From positions 1-64,000 of the forward strand of contig DATCTV010000037.1 in assembly GCA_036567785.1 (NCBI GenBank): a stretch of 64,000 nucleotides of DNA, read 5' to 3'. This document shows positions 50,796 through 59,590 of the stretch, one piece after another (positions within the stretch are counted from its first letter, which is position 1; every line of letters starts with the position of its first letter). The notes beneath the pieces are model-generated. The model worked only from the letters and a program-made list of their open reading frames with translations. It did not search any database and was not told the DNA's origin. This stretch comes from Desulfomonilia bacterium (GTDB lineage: Bacteria; Desulfobacterota; Desulfomonilia; UBA1062). The position numbers were made by a program, and so were the translations under genes.

Positions 50796-52244
50796 ATGAA
50801 GACAGAACTCAGGATAGCACTCATTATAATTATACTGCTTGTTTGCGGGTGTTCACATGCACCGAAAAGCATCCCGGTTCAAAAGGCCGAACCTGTATCC
50901 ATAAATGAGGATGCAGCAATAGGAAGACTCTGCAGCGCAATAAAATTCAAGACAATTTCTTATGATGATCCGTCGATGATCGATTATGCACCCTTTGACG
51001 GATATCTGGCTTTTATCAAAAGCGCATTTCCGTTGATAAATAAAAATCTTAAACTCGATATGATCAACGGCTACAGCCTGCTTTATACATGGCAGGGGAG
51101 TGATCCTTCACTCAGGCCCGTAGTGCTCATGGCGCATTATGATGTCGTGCCCGTCGATGAAAACACGCTTAAAGACTGGAAGCAGCCACCGTTCAGCGGC
51201 AATTTTGTCGACGGCATTATATGGGGCCGCGGTACTCTCGATAACAAACACAGTATGGTTGCTATAATGGAATCCGTGGAAACGCTTCTTCGGGCCGGGT
51301 TGATTCCCAAAAGGACGATATACCTTGCTTTCGGCCATGACGAAGAAATCGGCGGCATGAACGGTGCGGCAAAGACTGTTGAATTCTTGAAGGCAAAGGG
51401 CGTCACACCGGAATTCGTGATAGATGAAGGGGGCTGCGTAAAGACCGACGGTATTGCAGGAGTAAAGACCCCGATTGCATTGATCGGCATCTCTGAAAAA
51501 GGCAGCCTTAATATGCTTCTTGAGGTAGATGACAAAGGCGGCCATTCCTCCATGCCTCCAAGGCATACAGCACTTGGCAAGATCGCCCGGGCCATCACCA
51601 GGCTTGAAAATTATTCATTTCCTGAAAGCCTCTCCATGCTTGAAAAGACAATAAAACCCGTTGCGCCGAAAATGCCCGGTCTGAACAGGTTCGTGGTTAC
51701 AAACACATGGCTTACCGGACCTCTGGTAAAATCCATGATGTCAAAATCACCTGACACCGCCGCTTCGATCCATACGACCATAGCCGCGACACAGGCTTCG
51801 GGCAGCTCAAAATCTAACGTGCTTCCGACAAAAGCTACCGCAGTCGTAAACTTCAGACTTTTCCCCGGGGACACAGTGGCCGGAGTTGTAGAAAAAGTTA
51901 AGAAAGTGATTGACGACCCTGAAGTTAAGGTAACTGCAATGACGCCCAATTTCGAGGCATCTCCTGTTTCAAGCACATCTTCGGCAGGGTTCTTTGCGAT
52001 TGTCAAGACCGTAAGGCAGACGCTTGATGACAAGGAAGAAACAGCCATCACGCCATATCTGATGCTGGGGGGCTCTGACGCCAAGCATTTCAGCAGAATT
52101 TCACCCGACACCTATCGGTTCCTTCCTGTTTATATGGATAAAAAACAGCTTGATATGATTCATGGTACAAACGAAAGCATTGAGGCAAAAAATTATCTGA
52201 GGATGATACAGTTCTATTCGCAGCTTATAAAGAATGTTCAGTGA
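50796..52244 (+). CDS. M20-family carboxypeptidase-like lipoprotein
   Basis: 482 residues. Lipoprotein signal with lipobox LLVCGC (Cys 18-19 region), then an M20 zinc peptidase: AHYDVVPVDE (His-x-Asp, about 110), WGRGTLDNKHSM (Asp, about 149), FGHDEEIGGMNGA (catalytic and ligand Glu, about 182) and the dimerisation domain GGHSSMPPRH. Closest in pattern to the PM20D1/CPS1 branch that handles N-acyl amino acids and peptides. Predicted to work on the outer face of the envelope. Own promoter; no operon partner. Confidence 0.9.
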   Translation: MKTELRIALIIIILLVCGCSHAPKSIPVQKAEPVSINEDAAIGRLCSAIKFKTISYDDPSMIDYAPFDGYLAFIKSAFPLINKNLKLDMINGYSLLYTWQGSDPSLRPVVLMAHYDVVPVDENTLKDWKQPPFSGNFVDGIIWGRGTLDNKHSMVAIMESVETLLRAGLIPKRTIYLAFGHDEEIGGMNGAAKTVEFLKAKGVTPEFVIDEGGCVKTDGIAGVKTPIALIGISEKGSLNMLLEVDDKGGHSSMPPRHTALGKIARAITRLENYSFPESLSMLEKTIKPVAPKMPGLNRFVVTNTWLTGPLVKSMMSKSPDTAASIHTTIAATQASGSSKSNVLPTKATAVVNFRLFPGDTVAGVVEKVKKVIDDPEVKVTAMTPNFEASPVSSTSSAGFFAIVKTVRQTLDDKEETAITPYLMLGGSDAKHFSRISPDTYRFLPVYMDKKQLDMIHGTNESIEAKNYLRMIQFYSQLIKNVQ

Positions 52245-52252
52245 TAGCCTGA

Positions 52253-52332
52253 AAGTGGCGGGTTCAAAGCAGAGCTGAAGGCATCGGAGAAATATCAATA
52301 CCGACCTGATTCTGCAATTTTACCCGCCACTT
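52253..52332. repeat. Inverted repeat after the M20 gene
   Basis: Arms AAGTGGCGGGT (52253-52263) and ACCCGCCACTT (52322-52332) are perfect inverses with about 58 bases between. The left arm follows the M20 stop by 8 bases. No T-tract follows, so it is an element of unknown role, possibly a palindromic repeat. Confidence 0.55.
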
Positions 52333-52371
52333 GATGCTTGATAAATGACCGGTTATCCCTCCTGAATTTAG

Positions 52372-52401
52372 TTGATAACATCCATGATTTCTGGGTATAG
52401 T
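52372..52401 (+). promoter_or_regulatory. Candidate promoter of pckG
   Basis: TTGATA at 52372-52377, 18-base spacer, TATAGT at 52396-52401, ahead of the ATG at 52436, which has an AAGGGGG ribosome binding site. Confidence 0.5.
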
Positions 52402-52435
52402 GTCCGGCTGAGTACACAAGAAAGGGGGAATAAAA

Positions 52436-54223
52436 ATGAGTTATTCGGTGGGTCATGAAAAACTGAACGCATGGGTTAAGGAAATGGCGGAGATGTGCAG
52501 GCCGGATGGCATCCACTGGTGTGACGGCACTAAAGAGGAATATGACCGTCTCATGAAGGAAATGGTAGATGCCGGCCAGGCTACGCCTCTTAAGAAAAGG
52601 CCGAACAGCTTTCTGTTCCGTTCGCATCCGAGCGACGTGGCAAGGCTTGAATCGAGGACCTATATAAGCACGACAAAACAGGAAGACGCAGGCCCGAGCA
52701 ATATCTGGATGGCCCCTGACGAACTTAAAAAAATAATGACAGGCTTGTATACAGGATGCATGAAGGGCAGGACGATGTACATTATCCCGTTTTCCATGGG
52801 GCCTGTCGATTCCCAGATTGCAAAAATAGGCATTGAAATTACAGACAGCCCCTATGTTGTATGCAACATGCATATAATGACAAGGGTCGGTACAAAGGTC
52901 ATAGAGAAGCTAGGATCTAACGGGGAATTCATACCCTGCATGCACTCTGTTGGCGCCCCTCTTGAACCTGGCCAGAAGGACGCGTCATGGCCGTGCGCGC
53001 CTCTCGATAAAAAATACATAAGCCATTTCCCGGAGGAGAACCTGATATGGTCCTACGGCAGCGGTTACGGCGGGAATGCGCTTCTCGGCAAAAAATGCCT
53101 CGCGCTCCGCATAGCTTCGGCAATGGCCAGACGCGAAGGCTGGATGGCCGAGCACATGCTTATATTGAGGCTTACTAACCCTGAAGGGAAGCGCTATCAC
53201 ATATCCGCGGCGTTTCCGTCGGCCTGCGGCAAGACGAACCTTGCAATGCTGACGCCTACGATCCCGGGCTGGAAATGCGAGTGCGTAGGCGACGACATCG
53301 CATGGATAAAGATGGGACCTGACGGCAGGCCATATGCCATTAATCCGGAATCAGGATTTTTCGGTGTTGCTCCCGGCACTTCATACAGTTCCAATCCGGC
53401 TGCGATGGATTCAATCAAGGAAAACACCATATTCACCAACTGTGCCCTTACCGATGACGGGGATATCTGGTGGGAAGGTATCGATGCACCGGCACCTGTT
53501 CATGCTATAGACTGGAAGGGAAATGACTGGCCTAATGATGAAAAGGCCGTGGCAGCCCACCCTAACGCCAGGTTCACCGCACCCGCAGGGCAGTGTCCTG
53601 TAATCTGTCCCGACTGGGAAAAGCCGGAAGGTGTTGCAATCGATATCATGATATTCGGCGGAAGGCGCGGCAGCGTGGTGCCGCTTGTCAATGAGGCTTA
53701 CAACTGGGACCACGGCGTATTCCTCGGCTCGACTGCATCATCCGAGACAACAGCGGCAAATATCGGCGCTGTCGGAAATTTAAGGCGCGACCCGTTCGCC
53801 ATGCAGCCGTTCTGCGGATATAATATGGGCGACTATTTCCAGCACTGGCTTGACATGGGTGATAAGCTTGGTGCAAAGGCGCCCCGCATATTCTATGTGA
53901 ACTGGTTCAGAAAGACAGCGGAAGGAAAATGGCTGTGGCCGGGCTTCGGCGAGAACAGCAGGGTACTCAAATGGATGTGCGAACGGGTAGACGGCAAGGT
54001 CGGAGCTGTTGAGACCCCGATAGGTCTCATGCCGAAACCGGAAGACCTCGACCTGAGCGGTCTTGCTATCTCTGGCGAAGACCTCAGGGAACTCCTGAGA
54101 GTGGATGTTGATGCATGGAAGGCTGAAATTCCTGATATTGAACAACACTATGCTAAATTCGGCGACCGTCTGCCTGAAAGGCTGGCAAAGCAGCTCAAGG
54201 AACTGGCAAAAAGGCTTGGTTGA
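52436..54223 (+). CDS. pckG: Phosphoenolpyruvate carboxykinase (GTP)
   Basis: 595 residues. Converts oxaloacetate and GTP to phosphoenolpyruvate, CO2 and GDP, the entry step of gluconeogenesis. GTP-type signatures: [31 protein letters not shown], the P-loop [13 protein letters not shown] (reactive Cys included, about residue 260), DDIAWIKMG, and [13 protein letters not shown]-terminal [23 protein letters not shown] is shown here only in part ([18 protein letters not shown]). It differs from the ATP-dependent enzyme (about 540 residues). Single-gene unit. Confidence 0.97.
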   Translation: MSYSVGHEKLNAWVKEMAEMCRPDGIHWCDGTKEEYDRLMKEMVDAGQATPLKKRPNSFLFRSHPSDVARLESRTYISTTKQEDAGPSNIWMAPDELKKIMTGLYTGCMKGRTMYIIPFSMGPVDSQIAKIGIEITDSPYVVCNMHIMTRVGTKVIEKLGSNGEFIPCMHSVGAPLEPGQKDASWPCAPLDKKYISHFPEENLIWSYGSGYGGNALLGKKCLALRIASAMARREGWMAEHMLILRLTNPEGKRYHISAAFPSACGKTNLAMLTPTIPGWKCECVGDDIAWIKMGPDGRPYAINPESGFFGVAPGTSYSSNPAAMDSIKENTIFTNCALTDDGDIWWEGIDAPAPVHAIDWKGNDWPNDEKAVAAHPNARFTAPAGQCPVICPDWEKPEGVAIDIMIFGGRRGSVVPLVNEAYNWDHGVFLGSTASSETTAANIGAVGNLRRDPFAMQPFCGYNMGDYFQHWLDMGDKLGAKAPRIFYVNWFRKTAEGKWLWPGFGENSRVLKWMCERVDGKVGAVETPIGLMPKPEDLDLSGLAISGEDLRELLRVDVDAWKAEIPDIEQHYAKFGDRLPERLAKQLKELAKRLG

Positions 54224-54236
54224 GCCTTCCAGAATC

Positions 54237-54262
54237 AGCGCCCGGTTTTAAAGCCGGGCGCT
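54237..54262. other. GC-rich stem-loop after pckG
   Basis: Perfect stem AGCGCCCGG / CCGGGCGCT with an 8-base loop, 13 bases after the pckG stop. The following bases are CAAAAAAC rather than a T-tract, so it is not a standard intrinsic terminator on the plus strand, though it may protect or end the mRNA. Confidence 0.7.
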
Positions 54263-54460
54263 CAAAAAACATTAACCGGGAATTCCTGTTCCCGTAATCG
54301 TACAGGTTGTCACACAATTGCTGTTCTGGCTTTCATAAGCTATCTATGTCACGGACGAACTGATTATTATCTCAAGAGCCTTATTGCATCCTGTTCAATC
54401 CTGTGCAAACTTCAAATATAAGAAAACGTGTTTTTTGAAAAAAATTTCTGGGGGAACACA

Positions 54461-55702
54461 GTGGCCAATGTCATGTGGAAACTTACCAAGGGAATCCTGT
54501 ACGGGAAAGGTATAAAACTTGGAAGTCTGGACGGTTATGAACGTCTTATTGCCGCGATCTACGGTACGCCTGACAGGGTGCCTGTGTTGCTACAGCCTTA
54601 TCTGTATGCCATGAGGCTGAACGGGCTGTCCGGCAGGAAATTTTTCAGCGAGCCGGTCCCCTTCATCAATGCCTCATACAATACGGTAAGGTATTTCGGG
54701 GTTGATTCATGGTCCCCGGTGTTTGACTTTTACAACATCGAGGCCGAGGCGCTAGGACAGAGGCTGGTCTGGGATGAGCAGAGGGAGCCTTTCGTCGATA
54801 CCCATGACCCCCTGATAAAAGAGAAAAAGGACCTTGGTTCCCTCAAACCGCCCATTCCTGGAAAGAGCGGCCGCATGCCCTTTGTACTTGAGGCCTACGG
54901 ACGCTTCAAGGAAATCATGGGTATGCCGCCCATATGTTACAGCTGTGCACCGTTTACACTGGCGGTGCTGATCCGCGGGCTTAGAAAGCTCATTGTCGAT
55001 ATGTACAGGGACCCGCGCTTCGTGCATGATCTCATGGAGTTTCTCGGCATGGAAGTCGTTGTCCCCTGGATAGAGACCATGGTCAGCCTGACGGGTGCCT
55101 CCATGGTAGCGATGTCCGATGCACAGGCGAGCCCTCCAATTGTATCCCCGGCAATGATCCGTGAGTTCTGCCTTCCCTATGTCGAGAAGGTCATAAGGGC
55201 GACATCGACGCCTCAATGCACCGTTATAGACACGGGTACATGGGGCGAGAGTCATGTGAAAGATCCCCGTGAGGTGCTCGATATCAAGATGGATATGATG
55301 CTTTCGGGAAATAACCTCAATTTTATGCGGCCATATTACCTGCTGGTCTGGCATGAGGACTATGAGAAGATCGGGATCCCGCTTGTCCGCTCGTTTGCTG
55401 ATGAGAAAAAGGTCTGCCTTATGCTGAATGTACAGTACGATATCTTAAGGGAAGGTTCTCCGGAAGAGATCGCCGGGAGGGTGCGCAGGATTATCAGGGA
55501 AGGCGCGGGAAAAGGCAGATTCGGCATTCTCATCAACATGGTTTCCGTGGATACGCCGGTTGAAAATGTCCATGCCGCGGTCGAGGCGGTTAAGCAGTTC
55601 GGCGCATACCCGATAACCGGTGATATCGACAGGCGAACGTTCATCAGGCCCACTTTCCCGCCTTTCGAGAAGTGGGTGAAAAAGCACGGCCTGCCTGTAT
55701 AA
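54461..55702 (+). CDS. Uroporphyrinogen decarboxylase-family protein (UroD/MtaA-like)
   Basis: 413 residues. The fold family (COG0407) includes haem enzymes and corrinoid methyltransferases such as MtaA and CmuA. Visible: RVPVLLQPYLYA, FGVDSWSPVFD, CAPFTLAVLI, MSDAQASPPIVSP, and GTWGESHVKDPREVLD. The HxCxnC zinc site of MtaA-type methyltransferases is not obvious, and the N-terminal RxxR motif of true HemE is absent, so neither role is assured. GTG at 54461 (GGGGGA 5 bases before) is preferred to the upstream GTG at 54428. No corrinoid protein gene is adjacent. Confidence 0.78.
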   Translation: MANVMWKLTKGILYGKGIKLGSLDGYERLIAAIYGTPDRVPVLLQPYLYAMRLNGLSGRKFFSEPVPFINASYNTVRYFGVDSWSPVFDFYNIEAEALGQRLVWDEQREPFVDTHDPLIKEKKDLGSLKPPIPGKSGRMPFVLEAYGRFKEIMGMPPICYSCAPFTLAVLIRGLRKLIVDMYRDPRFVHDLMEFLGMEVVVPWIETMVSLTGASMVAMSDAQASPPIVSPAMIREFCLPYVEKVIRATSTPQCTVIDTGTWGESHVKDPREVLDIKMDMMLSGNNLNFMRPYYLLVWHEDYEKIGIPLVRSFADEKKVCLMLNVQYDILREGSPEEIAGRVRRIIREGAGKGRFGILINMVSVDTPVENVHAAVEAVKQFGAYPITGDIDRRTFIRPTFPPFEKWVKKHGLPV

Positions 55703-55874
55703 TCCATTAAAATAAACTAATCTATAAAAGTGCTAAATGCCCTGCACGTAACCACTGAATAATATTACTGTAATTGTATCTGAAAGAATATCAACATTTT
55801 ATGAAATTTTTTAAAGTTTTAATTTTGAAATTCCGAATACGGTAAATAGTAATAAACAAACCAAAGGAGGAGTT

Positions 55875-56453
55875 ATGAAGAAACTACAGGTAACAGGTAT
55901 AGTTGTGGCGCTGATGATCTTAGGTTTTGCCAGCTGCGCGCAGGCTGCTGAGATCGGAAAGGATTGGAAGGTTGGTCTTGGATTCGAGAGCATGTACGCA
56001 GGTCCGCTTCTGAACGGACTCAGCGCACGGGTTTGGACAGGTCCTCTGGGGATGGAGGCAGATCTCTTACAGGGTAATGCAAAGCTTAAAGTTAATAATT
56101 ATCCTGATGATGGCCAAAGCACGGAAACAAAGGCGAATATATGGGCAGGAGAACTGAAAGCCATGTATGCATTTGTTCAGAACAAGAACAGTAATTTCTA
56201 TGCCGGTGCAAACGTCAACTATGCGAGTTTCAAGGTAGATGCCGATGCAGGCAGCGGAAAAGGTTCTTTATGGACATACGGGCCATTCATAGGCTCAGAG
56301 TTCAATTTTGATGCAGTACCAGAGGTTGGCTTCAATTTTGAAGTCGGCTACATGCTGAACAATGGCAAGGCCAGTGTTGATGATTCTGATGTCGATGCCA
56401 AAATTGACATGTACGGGATTAACGTAGGCATAGGTGCTCACTATTATTTCTAA
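55875..56453 (+). CDS. Small beta-barrel outer membrane protein
   Basis: 192 residues. Signal peptide to about residue 24 (CAQAAE), then eight or so amphipathic strands (WKVGLGFESMYAG, GLSARVWTGPLGMEADLL, NSNFYAGANVNYASFKV, FGGPFIGSEFNF-like) ending GIGAHYYF with a terminal Phe. Fits an OmpA/OprF-type eight-strand barrel of unknown function. AAAGGAGG lies 5 bases before the ATG; followed by a two-way terminator. Confidence 0.82.
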   Translation: MKKLQVTGIVVALMILGFASCAQAAEIGKDWKVGLGFESMYAGPLLNGLSARVWTGPLGMEADLLQGNAKLKVNNYPDDGQSTETKANIWAGELKAMYAFVQNKNSNFYAGANVNYASFKVDADAGSGKGSLWTYGPFIGSEFNFDAVPEVGFNFEVGYMLNNGKASVDDSDVDAKIDMYGINVGIGAHYYF

Positions 56454-56482
56454 GGATTGAACCAGGGATAACTATTAAAATT

Positions 56483-56516
56483 AAAAGGACGTTGATTGTT
56501 CCAATCAGCGTCCTTT
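56483..56516. terminator. Bidirectional terminator
   Basis: Stem AAAGGACGTTGATTG / CAATCAGCGTCCTTT with a 3-base loop, between the convergent barrel gene and DUF1573 gene. A-rich on one side and T-rich on the other in both directions. Confidence 0.75.
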
Positions 56517-56534
56517 GATAACTTCACGTGACAG

Positions 56535-57233
56535 TCAATTTGCATCAATTTCGACCCCGAAGAATATCCGCTTTTCTTTAAGATTCTTGATATCGGTATT
56601 AACAATAACCTGACCCTGGAAATATCCGGATTTGTTAGGTGGCGTCAGGTTGAGTTCAAATCTCTTTTTTTCATTGGGTTTTAAGACCGTTTTTTTAAAG
56701 GCGGGATTTATTGACCCGGCGCCTACAGGATTCACACTTATACCCAGTAGTGTGATATTATCCTTGCCGCTGTTCGCGATTATAAACTCCCTTGTTAACT
56801 TCGAACCGGTAATGGGCCTGCCGAAATCTATATATGGCGGCGTTATAGAAAGTATTTCGTTTATGATGGCAGTTATCGTGATTACAACTTCCTTGTTATT
56901 CGGGTCGTTTGTCTCGATTTTTATTTCCCTTTTATAATTCCCCCTAATGTTTGCTGTCGGGATGCTCACCTTTATAACATCCGATTTGCCCGGTTCAATG
57001 GAATAGGGAGTTTTTGCCTTGACGCCTCCGCAGCCGCAGTCCTTTGCAGCAAGTGTAAGCGGCTGATCGCCTTTGTTCATGACAACAAAATCATGCATAA
57101 TCATTGTACCCTGAGAAATGCTGCCTGCATTATACATTGGCATCTCGAAGTAAGCCCTGGGTGAACCGAACGCTGCCCCTTCACAAACAACCATCATCGC
57201 CAATAGAACCGCATAAAACCTGATGTTCTTCAT
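56535..57233 (-). CDS. DUF1573 periplasmic protein
   Basis: 232 residues. Signal peptide to about residue 23 (AAFGSP), then two Ig-like/ASPM-type beta domains. The first holds the DUF1573 signature DFVVMNKGDQPLTLAAKDCG with the Cys-Gly-Cys pair (DCGCGG); the second starts ITPPYIDFGRPITG. Members are common in Bacteroidota and deltaproteobacterial genomes; function unknown. ATG 57233 has AAGGAG 8 bases before it. A 396-base intergenic region lies upstream. Confidence 0.88.
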   Translation of the reverse strand: MKNIRFYAVLLAMMVVCEGAAFGSPRAYFEMPMYNAGSISQGTMIMHDFVVMNKGDQPLTLAAKDCGCGGVKAKTPYSIEPGKSDVIKVSIPTANIRGNYKREIKIETNDPNNKEVVITITAIINEILSITPPYIDFGRPITGSKLTREFIIANSGKDNITLLGISVNPVGAGSINPAFKKTVLKPNEKKRFELNLTPPNKSGYFQGQVIVNTDIKNLKEKRIFFGVEIDAN

Positions 57234-57395
57234 AATGCAATCTCCTTTAATAATTTTATACCGGAAAAAATAAGAGTTCATTTTTTATCCGGTCTGATTC
57301 ATCATTTGTGAAGCCGGATTATCTTGGGACATGAATATTGCAGGGAACTTTGAAGCGCCCCATATAAGAGAATCCTTTTGTCTGATAACCGGTCT

Positions 57396-57540
57396 TGAAT
57401 TTGACGACCAATCCTGGCCCCCTTTCTGTTTTCCGCTGCCTTATCTGCAGCGGTACAGGCAGGAAGCTAGCCGGTCAGCTGCGGTAAAGCATTGGCGAGG
57501 TCATTAAACAGGAACCATCCTGGTTCCCTGTTTAAGCCTC
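57396..57540. other. Structured intergenic segment, possible leader or small RNA
   Basis: The gap 57234-57629 has no convincing gene. It holds two clear hairpins: CCGCTGC / GCAGCGG at 57433-57453 (7-base loop) and TAAACAGGAACCA / TGGTTCCCTGTTTA at 57505-57534 (3-base loop, one bulged base). Between them lies GC-rich sequence with AGCT-N8-AGCT. On the minus strand this is the leader of the DUF1573 gene; on the plus strand the second hairpin could end a small RNA. I matched it to no known riboswitch. Confidence 0.4.
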
Positions 57541-57629
57541 ATATTTGATATATTCGTTTGTCTTTCACAATGTTCCCTTTTCTGCCGATAATTATACTCA
57601 AGTCCTAAATAGCGTTTTTATACCATAAG

Positions 57630-57893
57630 TCATTCGTAATGTGTCCACATTCTGATAATTTTAACCGTATGGATTTCTTTTAAAATTTGGTAAATTAAAC
57701 GATGCTGTATGTTGATTCTTCGAGAGTATGCCCCGGTCAGGTCGCCCACAATTTTCTCATATGGCGGTGTATTTTGAAAAGGGTCTTCTCTGAGCAAATC
57801 CAGCAATCTTATTACCTGTGGTTTCAGACCGGACTGTTCAATTCTTTTTGCATCTTTTTGCGCCTGATTAGTGAAAACCAGTCTCCAGCTCAC
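57630..57893 (-). CDS. YoeB/Txe-type toxin
   Basis: 87 residues, RelE-fold mRNA interferase. Family pattern: WRLVFTNQAQKDAKRIEQSG, LLREDPFQNTPPYEKIVGDL, YSRRINIQHRLIYQI and a C-terminal RMWTHYE (His-Tyr), matching YoeB's key end residues. Toxins of this group cut mRNA in the ribosome. GTG at 57893 overlaps the antitoxin TGA (GTGA), so it is translated with the antitoxin. It lacks a separate ribosome binding site. Confidence 0.9.
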   Translation of the reverse strand: MSWRLVFTNQAQKDAKRIEQSGLKPQVIRLLDLLREDPFQNTPPYEKIVGDLTGAYSRRINIQHRLIYQILKEIHTVKIIRMWTHYE

Positions 57894-58132
57894 CAGCCGG
57901 GTTCCTCCTTGCACTTTCCAACAGGCGTCTTTAAACCCTTCTTAATTGATTCACGCATGCCGGCAATGGACGTCAGATATAGCGTTTCCTCAATTGAGCG
58001 CCAGTCTTCCTCTGAAATGAGAATCGCCGAATTTCTCTTACCGATAATCTGAACCGGCATATGTGTATCTTTAACTTCGTCCACAAGATTGTAAAGGCGC
58101 TTTCGAGCGTCTGATGCTGTTAGCGTTGTCAT
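57890..58132 (-). CDS. YefM/Phd-type antitoxin
   Basis: 80 residues. The N-terminus TTLTASDARKRLYNLVDEVK is the Phd/YefM DNA-binding fold; NSAILISEEDWRSIEETLYL follows, then a toxin-binding tail. It represses its own operon and neutralises the YoeB-like toxin. ATG 58132 has GGGGG upstream; the TTG at 58141 is less likely. A 12-base palindrome TAACGTACGTTA (58148-58159) upstream is a plausible operator. Confidence 0.9.
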   Translation of the reverse strand: MTTLTASDARKRLYNLVDEVKDTHMPVQIIGKRNSAILISEEDWRSIEETLYLTSIAGMRESIKKGLKTPVGKCKEEPGW

Positions 58133-58147
58133 AATTCTCAACCCCCT

Positions 58148-58159
58148 TAACGTACGTTA
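58148..58159. promoter_or_regulatory. Candidate operator of toxin-antitoxin operon
   Basis: Perfect palindrome TAACGTACGTTA, 15 bases before the antitoxin ATG, with a second GTAC 5 bases further (58164-58167). A TTGACA lies on the minus strand at 58184-58189. YefM-type operators are GTAC-centred palindromes, so autoregulation here is likely. Confidence 0.55.
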
Positions 58160-58222
58160 TGCAGTACGCCATATTCATGCCATTGTCAAAATATTTTAGG
58201 TTGGCGATAGAATAAAAGCTGC

Positions 58223-58339
58223 ATGGCTATTATTCTTGAAAATGTGGTTAAACAAACATCAGAAAAGAAGGATTCCACACATTTGTTCGGAAAGACAAAG
58301 AATCCGGCTGCTGTTTGCTACATCAAGAAGAAGGGGTGA
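58223..58339 (+). CDS. Possible 38-residue small protein
   Basis: ATG at 58223 opens MAIILENVVKQTSEKKDSTH and ends IKKKG at a TGA (58337-58339). It is basic and has no ribosome binding site I can see. Its stop overlaps the left end of nested palindrome copy B. It could be chance; listed because it is the only frame in the gap 58142-58461. Confidence 0.2.
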   Translation: MAIILENVVKQTSEKKDSTHLFGKTKNPAAVCYIKKKG

Positions 58340-58464
58340 CAGGGCGTTATAACAATACAGACCGCGAAGCGACGAAATCGAGGAATGAGGCGTACACTGA
58401 CGTACGCCGGAATGACGAGATGAGGAGTGACAATGGTATGTAAAGTTATAACGCCCTGTCCCTA
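58338..58464. repeat. Nested palindromic repeat, copy B
   Basis: Outer arms GACAGGGCGTTATAAC (58338-58353) and its exact inverse (58445-58460); central hairpin GGCGTAC / GTACGCC (58389-58395, 58402-58408), loop 6. The same spacing as copy A at 19074: 51 bases from left end to the inner stem in both. Inner and outer stems differ from copy A by paired changes. The right arm ends two bases from the TAG stop of the DAHP synthase gene. Confidence 0.88.
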
Positions 58465-59490
58465 GACTATTTCGGCGAGCCTGTTGACGAAGGACCAGGT
58501 ATCTTTCCAGCCTAAGCACGGGTCCGTAATCGACTTTCCATAAGTATTTTCACCCGGCTTCTGCGCCCCTTCAACAATATAGCTCTCAACCATGAGCCCT
58601 TTGACCATTTTGAGGAGCCTGTTCGAATGTCTTCTGCTCTGCATTACCTCCATGCCAATCCTGGGCTGCTCCTTGTATTTCTTGTTTGAATTGGCATGGT
58701 TGGTGTCGACGATTATTGCCGGGTTAAGAAGCTGCCTGTCATTGAAGCTCTCCGCGACCATCATCAGGTTTTCATAGTGGTAATTGGGGATGCTTCTGCC
58801 GTAATGGTCCACCGCGCCCCTTAAGATTGCATGGGCCTGCGGGTTTCCAGATGTCCGCACCTCCCAGCCGTTATGAAGGAACACATGGCTCTGCTGTGCG
58901 GCATAGATTGAATTGAGCATGACCGAGATGTCTCCGCTGGTGGGATTTTTCATGCCGCACGGCATATCGCAACCGCTTATCGTAAGCCTGTGCTGCTGGT
59001 TTTCAACCGAACGTGCGCCTACGGCGATATAGCTCAGGAGGTCGTCAAGGTATGACAGGTTTCCCGGATACAGCATCTCATCTGCGGCAGGAAGTCCCGA
59101 TTCGGACAGCGCCCTGATATGAAGTTTCCTTAAAGCCTTTATGCCTTCGGTTATATTGGGCTTCTTGTTCGGGTCGGGCTGGTGCATCATGCCCTTGTAG
59201 CCCTCGCCGGTCGACCTGGGTTTGTTGGTATAGATGCGCGGAACAAGGACAAGCCTGTCTTTTACCTCTTCCTGCAATTTTGCAAGACGTGAGACGTAAT
59301 CGCATACGCTGTCCTCGTTGTCCGCCGAGCAGGGCCCTATAATAAGGAGGAACTTATCACTTGAGCCTGTGAATATGTTTCTTATTTCTTTATCTTTTTG
59401 ATTTTTCAAAAGGCTTAATTCGGATCTCATGGGGATTTCATCTTTGATTTCTTCCGGGCCCGGTATTTTGTGCATATATTCAAAGCTCAT
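58462..59490 (-). CDS. aroF: DAHP synthase, class I
   Basis: 342 residues. Condenses PEP and erythrose 4-phosphate into DAHP, first step of the shikimate pathway. Class I (AroF/G/H) blocks: LLIIGPCSADN (about residue 48), VPRIYTNKPRSTGEGYKG, PAADEMLYPG, GARSVENQQHR, GMKNPTSGDI, VDTNHANSNKKY and VEGAQKPGENTYGKSITDPCLGW (shown in part: ENTYGKSITDPC). Which E. coli isozyme it resembles in feedback control cannot be told. GGGAG lies 5 bases before the ATG. Confidence 0.95.
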   Translation of the reverse strand: MSFEYMHKIPGPEEIKDEIPMRSELSLLKNQKDKEIRNIFTGSSDKFLLIIGPCSADNEDSVCDYVSRLAKLQEEVKDRLVLVPRIYTNKPRSTGEGYKGMMHQPDPNKKPNITEGIKALRKLHIRALSESGLPAADEMLYPGNLSYLDDLLSYIAVGARSVENQQHRLTISGCDMPCGMKNPTSGDISVMLNSIYAAQQSHVFLHNGWEVRTSGNPQAHAILRGAVDHYGRSIPNYHYENLMMVAESFNDRQLLNPAIIVDTNHANSNKKYKEQPRIGMEVMQSRRHSNRLLKMVKGLMVESYIVEGAQKPGENTYGKSITDPCLGWKDTWSFVNRLAEIV

Positions 59491-59553
59491 CTATACTCCC
59501 TCAAATATAATTTTTCATTCCTATATCAAATCGGGCGTCTGCTATCAATTAGC

Positions 59554-59582
59554 TTGACCGTAAATCTAACAGACGATATAAG
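59554..59582 (+). promoter_or_regulatory. Candidate promoter of traB-family gene, leaderless geometry
   Basis: TTGACC at 59554-59559, 17-base spacer, TATAAG at 59577-59582. The ATG starts at 59591, only 8 bases after the -10, and no Shine-Dalgarno sequence is present, so the message would be nearly leaderless. Confidence 0.55.
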
Positions 59583-59590
59583 CCCGTTCC

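Noticed and set aside
54237-54262. Intrinsic terminator of pckG
   Set aside because: The stem is strong but is followed by A residues, not a T-tract, so it is kept only as a stem-loop.
57396-57540. A c-di-GMP (GEMM) riboswitch or SRP RNA
   Set aside because: Neither the GCAAAGC/GCAAACC blocks of GEMM nor the GGAAGGAAGCAGCC loop of SRP RNA are present on either strand.
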